Below, piece after piece: positions 1-5,271 of a stretch of DNA of 10,344 nucleotides (within the stretch, counting starts at the first letter, position 1; each line of letters starts with the position of its first letter). Position numbers and translations under genes: made by a program. Source of the DNA: Clostridiales bacterium (lineage in GTDB: Bacteria; Bacillota; Clostridia; Lachnospirales; WQUN01); the NCBI GenBank assembly GCA_031269415.1, contig JAISZF010000301.1, positions 1 to 10,344 on the forward strand. The letters run 5' to 3'. The notes below the pieces were generated by a model, which had not been told where the DNA came from, made no database searches, and worked only from the letters and a program-made list of their open reading frames with translations.

Positions 1-168
1 TAGCAATGGGGTAGAGGGCATAGGGTTGTGCCCTGTTGTCGTAAACGTCTCATAAATTGCTGCATTACATAATTTACGTTGAACAATATAGAATATGTTA
101 AAATTATTAATAAAATTTAACAGTTTTAACGTAATTCACAACCTAGAGTACTCAAGATAAATAATAAA
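1..168. other. AT-rich upstream region without a recognisable gene
   Basis: No open frame here looks coding. A small hairpin (AGGGCA at 15-20 pairing with TGCCCT at 29-34) has no T-run behind it. An AT-rich imperfect dyad lies at 97-121: GTTAAAA, the perfect palindrome TTATTAATAA, then AATTTAAC. It sits about 50 bp upstream of the promoter of the next gene and could be a regulator site or merely AT-rich sequence. I see nothing else. Confidence 0.5.
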
Positions 169-197
169 TTGACATCCCACATTCACAGTGCTATATT
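169..197 (+). promoter_or_regulatory. SigA-type promoter of the 227-718 gene
   Basis: TTGACA at 169-174 (6/6 consensus), a 17-bp spacer, then TATATT at 192-197 (5/6). Transcription would begin near 204, leaving a leader of about 22 nt that contains the ribosome binding site GGGAGG (214-219). This placement rules out the upstream in-frame GTG at 188 as a start, because it would lie before the transcript begins. Confidence 0.8.
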
Positions 198-226
198 TCT
201 CTTATAAAGATACGGGAGGGTGTTTA

Positions 227-718
227 ATGACTGGGTTGGATTATCTGGTTTTAGTCGTTATCTTTGTGGCCGCGCTGGGCGTGGGTTTGTATTTCCTTAA
301 CAAGTGGGCTTCCACCAAGATGGTGGAGCAGCAGGAAACCATGGATCGTGTCAAGCAGATGGTCACAATATTTGTCATTGATAAAAAAAAGGAGAAAGCG
401 GCTAATTCCACGCTTCCCAAAGAGGTCAAGTCCAAATTGCCCAAGATTTACCGGTTTATGAAGGTGCCGCTGGTCAAAGCGAAGGTCGGGCCGCAGATCG
501 TAACGCTTATCAGCGAGCAGAAAGTCTTTGACGCGCTGCCGGTTAAGAAGAATATAAAGGTGGAGCTTGCCGGCATATATATCGCGGGTATGCAGGGGCT
601 TAAAAGCAAAAAGGAACTGCAAGCCATGGCAAAGGCGAAGAAGGCAAAAGGCGCCTCCGCCGAACCCGAGAAGTGGTATGATAAGATCAATCCGCGCAAG
701 TTAATGAAGAATAAATAA
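227..718 (+). CDS. Membrane-anchored basic protein of unknown function (163 aa)
   Basis: I do not recognise this protein and assign no function. From the ATG at 227 it has one hydrophobic segment at residues 4-24, then a soluble part predicted to face the cytoplasm by the positive-inside rule (K25, K31 and many later lysines). The soluble part begins with a polar stretch (residues 29-45) and a hydrophobic strand ending in a lysine run (47-56). It continues with a compact region (about 63-121) rich in alternating Lys and Val/Ile/Leu, with motifs such as KVPLVKAKVGPQ and FDALPVKK. The last 40 residues are Lys/Ala-rich and probably disordered. The start is fixed by GGGAGG at 214-219 with a 7-nt spacer and by the promoter at 169-197; a longer in-frame reading from GTG 188 is rejected. 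It is transcribed alone and ends just before a long hairpin. The compact region looks conserved in character, but this is inference. Confidence 0.85.
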   Translation: MTGLDYLVLVVIFVAALGVGLYFLNKWASTKMVEQQETMDRVKQMVTIFVIDKKKEKAANSTLPKEVKSKLPKIYRFMKVPLVKAKVGPQIVTLISEQKVFDALPVKKNIKVELAGIYIAGMQGLKSKKELQAMAKAKKAKGASAEPEKWYDKINPRKLMKNK

Positions 719-732
719 GAATGTTAAAGCAC

Positions 733-783
733 AAGGGAGATGTATCGCGGCGGGCATGGCTGCCTGCCGCGATCATTTCCCTT
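733..783. terminator. Long hairpin between convergent genes, probable bidirectional terminator
   Basis: Bases 733-756 pair with 761-783 around a TGGC loop. This gives about 23 base pairs with only two G-T pairs and one bulged T at 743. It lies 14 bp after the stop of the plus-strand gene and 6 bp after the stop of cysK on the minus strand. No long T-run follows on either side, so efficiency is uncertain, but the position and stability fit a shared terminator. Confidence 0.7.
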
Positions 784-789
784 TATCAT

Positions 790-1731
790 TTACTCCGCCG
801 CGTACAATTGAGTGGACAGATACCGTTCGCCGCCGTCAGGCAGAATTACCACGATATTCTTGCCGCTGTTCTCCGGCTTTTGAGCTAGTGAAGCCGCCGC
901 GCGCAGCGCCGCTCCGGACGATATGCCCACCAGCAGGCCCTCGGTCTTTGCCGCGAGGCGGGACGCTTGGAACGCGTCTTCGGCTTTTACCTGTATAATG
1001 CCGTCATATACGGATTGATTCAGCACTTTAGGTATGAAGCCCGCGCCGATGCCCTGTATTTTGTGAGGTCCGGGTTTTCCGCCGGAGAGTACCGGAGATT
1101 CAACCGGTTCAACCGCGTATACTTTAATATTAGGATTTTGTTCCTTTAAATATTCTCCCGCGCCGGTAACGGTGCCGCCTGTGCCCACTGCGGACACGAA
1201 GATATCAACCTTGCCGTCGGTATCCGCCCAAATTTCGGGGCCGGTGGTCGTCTTGTGAATAGACGGGTTGGTTGGGTTCTCAAATTGCTGAGGTATAAAT
1301 GAGCCGGGGGTTTCGGCGGCTAAAGAGTTTGCTTTGGCGATTGCGCCCTTCATGCCCTCGCTGCCGGGCGTAAGCACCAATTCCGCGCCCAGCGCCTTTA
1401 ACAGGTTGCGGCGCTCCAGACTCATGGTTTCGGGCATGGTCAGTATAACCCTGTACCCTTTGGCCGTGCAGACAAACGCCAGGCCGATGCCCGTGTTTCC
1501 GCTGGTTGGCTCTATAATTACGCTTTTATCGGGAGATATAAGGCCCTTTTCCTCGGCGTCGGATATCATTGCGTAAGCGATACGATCCTTAACGGAGCCT
1601 TGTGGATTAAAATATTCCAGTTTCGCGATAATATTTGCTCCGATCCCCTCCAGTTTCGCGCTGTATCTATTGAGACGCAGCAGCGGCGTTCCCCCAATCA
1701 GGTCGGTAATGCTGTCAGCGATTTTAGACAT
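790..1731 (-). CDS. cysK: Cysteine synthase (O-acetylserine sulfhydrylase)
   Basis: This is a cytoplasmic PLP enzyme of fold type II that makes L-cysteine from O-acetyl-L-serine and sulfide, the last step of cysteine biosynthesis. At 313 aa it has the usual length. Visible motifs in order are IGGTPLL (12-18), the PLP lysine K48 in NPQGSVKDR, the substrate loop TSGNTG (76-81), the phosphate-binding loop GTGGTVTG (183-190), GISSGAA (269-275) and PDGGERYLST (298-307). In the last motif a Gly stands where Ser, Thr or Asn is often found near the PLP ring nitrogen. The start is the ATG at 1731, with GGAGG at 1738-1742 and a 6-nt spacer; an upstream in-frame ATG at 1752 lacks this support. It has its own strong promoter and may also receive read-through from mscS. 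Cystathionine beta-synthase is a related alternative, but length and motifs favour CysK. Confidence 0.95.
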   Translation of the reverse strand: MSKIADSITDLIGGTPLLRLNRYSAKLEGIGANIIAKLEYFNPQGSVKDRIAYAMISDAEEKGLISPDKSVIIEPTSGNTGIGLAFVCTAKGYRVILTMPETMSLERRNLLKALGAELVLTPGSEGMKGAIAKANSLAAETPGSFIPQQFENPTNPSIHKTTTGPEIWADTDGKVDIFVSAVGTGGTVTGAGEYLKEQNPNIKVYAVEPVESPVLSGGKPGPHKIQGIGAGFIPKVLNQSVYDGIIQVKAEDAFQASRLAAKTEGLLVGISSGAALRAAASLAQKPENSGKNIVVILPDGGERYLSTQLYAAE

Positions 1732-1749
1732 AACTCTCCTCCATATAAT

Positions 1750-1766
1750 CATATAGATTTTATATG
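1750..1766. promoter_or_regulatory. Inverted repeat over the cysK transcription start, candidate operator
   Basis: CATATA (1750-1755) and TATATG (1761-1766) form a perfect 6-bp inverted repeat with a 5-bp centre. It lies immediately downstream of the cysK -10 box, at about +1 to +15. A repressor bound here would block transcription, and CysK is commonly controlled by cysteine supply in Firmicutes. Base composition is very AT-rich, so chance is possible. Confidence 0.4.
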
Positions 1767-1770
1767 TATT

Positions 1771-1799
1771 ATTATATTTCGGATTATGTATTTTGTCAA
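1771..1799 (-). promoter_or_regulatory. Perfect-consensus SigA promoter of cysK
   Basis: On the minus strand TTGACA (1799-1794) is followed by a 17-bp spacer and TATAAT (1776-1771), 12/12 matches at ideal spacing. It lies in the 78-bp gap between mscS and cysK and predicts transcription from about 1764, giving a leader of about 33 nt. Such a strong core promoter normally implies repression, which makes the adjacent inverted repeat relevant. Confidence 0.88.
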
Positions 1800-1809
1800 T
1801 ACATATATG

Positions 1810-2655
1810 TTAAGATATGTTTTCTTTTTCAAATCTGAGTTTTATCCGGCGGCGCAGTTCACGCTCAATAGGCCAGCAATAGTTTGACTCGCACTCGGCC
1901 TCAATCTGAACCTTAAATGAAGCCGGACTTAAAGCTACAAGCCCCTGCACCTCAGGCGGTTTGGTAAGGCCGGGCAGCGAACCGACTTTGCTCATTTCAT
2001 CGGACAGCATGTTCAGTATATTATCAACCGAGTGGGTCGCGCCAAACTCCAGGGTAATTATGGGCCGCTGATAATCACGGCTGATATTTGTAACCGCGCC
2101 GATAGTGCTGTTTGGCAGTATATGCAGGTTTCCGTTATTATCCCTTATTTTTGTCGTGCGGATACCAACAGACTCTATTACGCCGGATAATCCGTTGATT
2201 CGGACTATCTCACCGACATTATACTGATTCTCCAGCAGAATAAACACGCCGGTCAATACGTCCTTTACGATGGTCTGCGCGCCAAAGCCGATAGCCACGC
2301 TCCCGATGCCCGCTACCGCGAGAATGGATTCAACGGCCACGCCAAAGAGCGTCAGGATTTCGCAGACCGCTAAAAAACCAATGCCGTATTTTACAAAGTT
2401 GCTGAAAACCGAGCTTAGCGTTTCAGACTTCGCGCTGACCCTGCCCGGGAGTCTAAAGAATTTTCCTATGGCTTTACGCAGCAGAAAACTGAGTATTAAC
2501 GCAATTCCTACAATAAGTACGCATTGAATAATAATTGCCGCTACCCCGATTACGGCTTTCAGCATAGGCGACGTTTGGGCGGCGTCTATGTTGAGAAACC
2601 CTATCAAATCCGAGCCGCTGAACAACTGCAGTAAAGAAGTAACCCCCTGAATCAT
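1810..2655 (-). CDS. Small-conductance mechanosensitive channel, MscS family
   Basis: This is a membrane channel that opens under membrane tension to release solutes on osmotic downshock. The 281-aa protein is close to the minimal three-helix MscS form. Hydrophobic segments lie at about 34-58 (TM1), 86-105 (TM2) and 110-143 (TM3). TM3 is rich in Gly and Ala, as expected for the pore helix, and runs into the hallmark stretch GFGAQTIVKDVLTGVF (123-138) and NQYNVGE (143-149). The beta domain carries IRDNNGNLHILPNSTI (170-185), matching the family's DG-x-x-x-x-IPN signature, and a soluble alpha/beta C-terminus follows. The ATG is preceded by GGGGG with only a 4-nt spacer. The gene starts 15 bp after the aldo/keto reductase stop, so the two are co-transcribed. 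No terminator separates it from cysK. The role in osmoprotection is family knowledge. Confidence 0.93.
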   Translation of the reverse strand: MIQGVTSLLQLFSGSDLIGFLNIDAAQTSPMLKAVIGVAAIIIQCVLIVGIALILSFLLRKAIGKFFRLPGRVSAKSETLSSVFSNFVKYGIGFLAVCEILTLFGVAVESILAVAGIGSVAIGFGAQTIVKDVLTGVFILLENQYNVGEIVRINGLSGVIESVGIRTTKIRDNNGNLHILPNSTIGAVTNISRDYQRPIITLEFGATHSVDNILNMLSDEMSKVGSLPGLTKPPEVQGLVALSPASFKVQIEAECESNYCWPIERELRRRIKLRFEKENIS

Positions 2656-2670
2656 ACAACCCCCATCTTA

Positions 2671-3786
2671 TCAATAAATTTTCTTTTGTCCCAGTTTATA
2701 TCCGGCAAGCCTCATTTTGTATTTAATGTCAATATTATACGGGCACATGGCGCGGCATGGACCTTCGCAGGTTTCGTCGCAGGTGTCCGCGTTCGGGTTA
2801 AGTTTCGCGTATCTGTCATATCCGTCCTGCTTCTGGGCGAACCAGAATTTCAGCCGCTCGGAGAGCGCGTAATAGGCGGTGTCGCCGACGCTGCCCCTCA
2901 TCATCTGTCTGTCGAAATAGGCTTCCGAGGCGAAAACCTCTTGAATATCAATACCTCTGACGCAGGAACATTTCTCGCATTGACGGCAGACGTATTCGCC
3001 TAATTCCGGCGCGTCGGTAAAGATCGCGTCGATCTTTTCCTGACCGGGCGGTTTGTAGTTCTCGGCTAGTTCCAAATCCTTCTTCAGCATCTCACGGTTG
3101 TTGATACCCGCCACGACGACGGATATCGGTCTGGAAAAAGCGTACATGAAAGCCGTTTCAGGATTTTTATACAGGAATCCGTCGGCGAGGGGTTTCATCA
3201 GGATAACGCCGGTATCGGTGGACGCGGCCAGCGGCAGCAGTTCGTCCTCTATCTCGGGGAAATTGCATCTGTCGTAATAGTTGATTGTGGACATAATTAC
3301 CTCAAATTTGCCCGTTTTAATGGCTTCCAGGAGCGACGTCGGCTTGCCGTGCATGGAAATGCCTATGTGCCGCACTTTCCCGGCCTTTTTCGCTTCCAGC
3401 GCGGCGGCGTAGGAACCGTCATCTTGAAGCGCGCGTTTTAAAACATCGGGGTTTTCCACTCCGTGCAGCAGTAATACGTCCAAATGATCCGTTTTTAGAT
3501 TAATCAGCGATTGGTCTATAGTCGAGGCGGCTGTTTCTTTATCCCTGGGATTTACCTTAGACACCAAAACAAATTCGTCGCGGCGTTTGGATACCGAAGC
3601 GCCGATTTTTCGTTCGGATTCGCCCAAGCCATAGCTCGCCGCCGTTTCAATATAGCCGCCGCCCGCGTCCAGATATGTATTCAGCAGGTACGACGCCTCT
3701 TTGACTGGAATCTCCAGCAGGTGATAACCTCCGAAACCCAGCAGTGAGGTTTGCAGTTCCGTTTTTCCCAGCCTTCTGTATTCCAA
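2671..3786 (-). CDS. Aldo/keto reductase with C-terminal cysteine-rich (Fe-S type) region
   Basis: This is a probable NAD(P)H-dependent oxidoreductase of the aldo/keto reductase superfamily, cytoplasmic, substrate unknown. The TIM-barrel part is residues 1 to about 240, with LGFGGYHL (16-23), Y52 in AASYG, K77 in VSKVN and H108 in LLLHG as the expected catalytic residues. The usual catalytic Asp is Glu (E47 in YIETA). The C-terminal part resembles the 4Fe-4S extension of one aldo/keto reductase subgroup. It has C267-x2-C270-x2-C273-x-C275, then an about 60-residue helical linker, then C336-x3-C340-x3-C344-x3-C348-P. The even CX3CX3CX3CP spacing differs from the common CX2CX2CX3CP ferredoxin motif. 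The start is TTG at 3786, supported by AAGGGGG at 3800-3794 with a 7-nt spacer. It heads an operon with mscS and is divergent from patB. Confidence 0.92.
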   Translation of the reverse strand: MEYRRLGKTELQTSLLGFGGYHLLEIPVKEASYLLNTYLDAGGGYIETAASYGLGESERKIGASVSKRRDEFVLVSKVNPRDKETAASTIDQSLINLKTDHLDVLLLHGVENPDVLKRALQDDGSYAAALEAKKAGKVRHIGISMHGKPTSLLEAIKTGKFEVIMSTINYYDRCNFPEIEDELLPLAASTDTGVILMKPLADGFLYKNPETAFMYAFSRPISVVVAGINNREMLKKDLELAENYKPPGQEKIDAIFTDAPELGEYVCRQCEKCSCVRGIDIQEVFASEAYFDRQMMRGSVGDTAYYALSERLKFWFAQKQDGYDRYAKLNPNADTCDETCEGPCRAMCPYNIDIKYKMRLAGYKLGQKKIY

Positions 3787-3817
3787 CTTTATTCCCCCTT
3801 AAGTATTTGTTAAATTA

Positions 3818-3846
3818 AGGATATGTTAATGAAGCGGATATGTCAA
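3818..3846 (-). promoter_or_regulatory. Promoter of the aldo/keto reductase-mscS operon
   Basis: On the minus strand TTGACA (3846-3841), a 17-bp spacer and TATCCT (3823-3818) give 10/12 matches to the SigA consensus. Transcription would begin near 3811, about 25 nt before the TTG start and its AAGGGGG site. Both promoter boxes lie inside copies of the GGATATGTYAAT repeat. Confidence 0.7.
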
Positions 3847-3857
3847 TAATAAGCGGA
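3819..3857. repeat. Tandem repeat GGATATGTYAAT in the divergent promoter region
   Basis: GGATATGTTAAT (3819-3830) and GGATATGTCAAT (3836-3847) are direct repeats with one mismatch, 17 bp apart. Each is followed by (G/T)AAGC and then GG, so about 2.3 units run to 3857. An inverted copy, TTGACATAT, is at 3901-3909 and a further TGACATATG at 3925-3933, over the patB start. The copies coincide with the -35 and -10 boxes of the reductase promoter, which suggests binding sites for a shared regulator. This is inference. Confidence 0.45.
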
Positions 3858-3880
3858 AACTTCTTTTTTTGGCCCGTCTG

Positions 3881-3889
3881 TGGTATATT
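3881..3889 (+). promoter_or_regulatory. Possible extended -10 promoter of patB
   Basis: TGG at 3881-3883 followed by TATATT (3884-3889) forms an extended -10 element 34 bp before the patB GTG. At 17-bp spacing the -35 position reads TTCTTT, a poor match, so the promoter may be weak or need an activator. No better candidate lies between the divergent starts. Confidence 0.4.
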
Positions 3890-3923
3890 ATCAAATGACT
3901 TTGACATATGGGGATGATTAAGA

Positions 3924-5087
3924 GTGACATATGATTTCGATCGAATAATAGACCGCCGGGGCACAAACTCGTTGAAATACGACTTCGCGGCGGAGAGAAA
4001 AATGCCCGAGGGTTTGACGCCGCTGTGGGTAGCTGATATGGACTTCCCCGCGCCGCCGGAGGTTTTGGAGGATCTGCGCGTCGTGGTTGATCACGGTGTT
4101 TTCGGCTATACCGAACCGAAAGAGGAGTATTACGCCGCGGTAGCGTCGTGGTTTAGGGAACGGTTCGGTTTAAGCGTAACACGACGGGATATAATCAAAG
4201 CGCCGGGTGTTGTCTTCGCGCTCGCGCAGGCTGTCAGGGCGTTCACCCGTAAAGGCGAGGCAGTGATGATACAGACGCCTGTGTATTACCCGTTTTTTGA
4301 GATTATTAAGGATAACGGCAGGGAGCTTGTAACCAACCCTCTTGTTTATAACGAAGGACGTTATACAATTGATTTTGAGGATTTTGAAAGCAAAATCGCC
4401 GGGCGATCCGTCAAAGTGTTCATCCTGTGCAGTCCTCACAACCCTGTCGGCAGGGTGTGGACGCGCGATGAGCTTACGCAGATGAATGAAATCTGCGGGC
4501 GGTATAACGTACTTATTATATCCGACGAGATCCACTGCGATTTTGTCTGGCGGGGGCATACCCACACGAATTTCTGCCTGTTAAACGAAAACTCGATTAT
4601 AGCCACGGCGCCCAGCAAGACGTTTAACCTGGCGGGTTTGCAGATTTCCAATATTTTTATTATGAACCCCGAAACACGCTCGAAGCTGAAAGCTGAGATC
4701 AGCGGCAGCGGATACAGCCAATTGAGCGCGCCGGGTATTGCCGCGTGCCAAAGCGCGTACACAAAAGGCGGCGAATGGCTGGAATCGCTGAAAGTGTATT
4801 TGGCGGAGAATATCAGTTTCGTCCGAGGATTCCTTGAGGCGCGGCTGCCGAAAATCCGCCTGATTGAGCCGGAGGGAACCTACCTGCTGTGGCTGGATTT
4901 CAACAGCTTCGGACTCTCGCGGGATGAACTCGATAAGCGGATTATTCACGAGGCGCGTCTATGGCTGGACAGCGGGACCATGTTCGGCAGGGAAGGGGAG
5001 GGCTTCCAGCGTGTTAACATCGCCTGCCCGAAGGCGACGCTTGAAGAGGCGTTGGAGAGGCTGTACAAGGCTTTTGGGGGGTTGTAA
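3924..5087 (+). CDS. patB: PatB/MalY-type C-S lyase (cystathionine beta-lyase family)
   Basis: This is a fold type I PLP enzyme that cleaves the C-S bond of cystathionine or other cysteine S-conjugates to pyruvate, ammonia and a thiol. At 387 aa it has the usual length for the family. The N-terminus YDFDRIIDRRGTNSLKYDF is typical of PatB/MalY, followed by PLWVADMDF (33-41), GYTEP (61-65), N173 in SPHNPVGR, D201 in SDEIH and the PLP lysine K232 in APSKTFNLAGLQ. A C-terminal R363 in QRVNIACP would bind the substrate carboxylate. The GTG start at 3924 has GGGGA at 3910-3914 with a 9-nt spacer, and the ATG at 3931 is out of frame. It is divergent from the reductase operon and lies near cysK, which fits sulfur amino acid metabolism. 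Histidinol-phosphate-type aminotransferases are relatives, but the N-terminus argues against them. The exact substrate cannot be read from sequence. Confidence 0.92.
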   Translation: MTYDFDRIIDRRGTNSLKYDFAAERKMPEGLTPLWVADMDFPAPPEVLEDLRVVVDHGVFGYTEPKEEYYAAVASWFRERFGLSVTRRDIIKAPGVVFALAQAVRAFTRKGEAVMIQTPVYYPFFEIIKDNGRELVTNPLVYNEGRYTIDFEDFESKIAGRSVKVFILCSPHNPVGRVWTRDELTQMNEICGRYNVLIISDEIHCDFVWRGHTHTNFCLLNENSIIATAPSKTFNLAGLQISNIFIMNPETRSKLKAEISGSGYSQLSAPGIAACQSAYTKGGEWLESLKVYLAENISFVRGFLEARLPKIRLIEPEGTYLLWLDFNSFGLSRDELDKRIIHEARLWLDSGTMFGREGEGFQRVNIACPKATLEEALERLYKAFGGL

Positions 5088-5113
5088 TAGTAAATTTTGG
5101 AAGAAGGTGCGGT

Positions 5114-5197
5114 GTGAACATATGCCAGCCGGATACTTTAGCGTTGACATTATGTGACGTCCAAGGCAAATTATTTGAAATATCAGTTGAAAAATAG
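5114..5197 (+). CDS. Possible 27-aa small protein
   Basis: A GTG at 5114 opens a 27-codon frame ending at TAG 5195-5197, with residues ending GKLFEISVEK and cysteines at positions 4 and 14. AAGGTG (5104-5109) is a fair ribosome binding site 4 nt upstream. The stop lies inside the first stem bases of the terminator at 5193, as at the end of a real transcript. It starts 26 bp after patB and could be its last operon member. It could equally be chance in a 180-bp gap. No family is recognised. Confidence 0.25.
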   Translation: MNICQPDTLALTLCDVQGKLFEISVEK

Positions 5198-5232
5198 TTT
5201 TGCCCGCACAGGGGCAAAACTATTGTTTTTTT
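5193..5232 (+). terminator. Rho-independent terminator after patB
   Basis: A perfect 13-bp stem (5193-5205 with 5212-5224) and a 6-nt loop are followed by GTTTTTTT (5225-5232). It ends the patB transcript about 110 nt after its stop codon. Confidence 0.92.
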
Positions 5233-5251
5233 AAAGTTTTTACTATATACT
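5223..5251 (+). promoter_or_regulatory. Candidate promoter of the ATPase gene
   Basis: TTGTTT (5223-5228), a 17-bp spacer and TATACT (5246-5251) precede the ATPase ATG by about 20 bp. The -35 box is formed by the descending stem end and T-tract of the patB terminator, so terminator and promoter share bases. The -35 is weak (3/6) and the -10 good (5/6). Confidence 0.45.
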
Positions 5252-5271
5252 GACAGTTGGAGGCGACCTAT

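Noticed and set aside
15..34. Hairpin AGGGCA/TGCCCT as a terminator of an upstream gene
   Set aside because: The stem is only 6 bp and no T-run follows.
188..226. Upstream in-frame GTG start for the first gene (13 extra residues)
   Set aside because: It overlaps the end of the promoter, precedes the predicted transcript start and has no binding site. The ATG at 227 has GGGAGG 7 nt upstream.
4170..4949. Long open frames antisense to patB
   Set aside because: They lie opposite a complete, motif-rich enzyme gene and have no binding sites or recognisable protein features; they mirror its codon pattern.
5257..5271. TTG start at 5257 for the ATPase
   Set aside because: The TTG overlaps the GGAGG site that serves the ATG at 5272.
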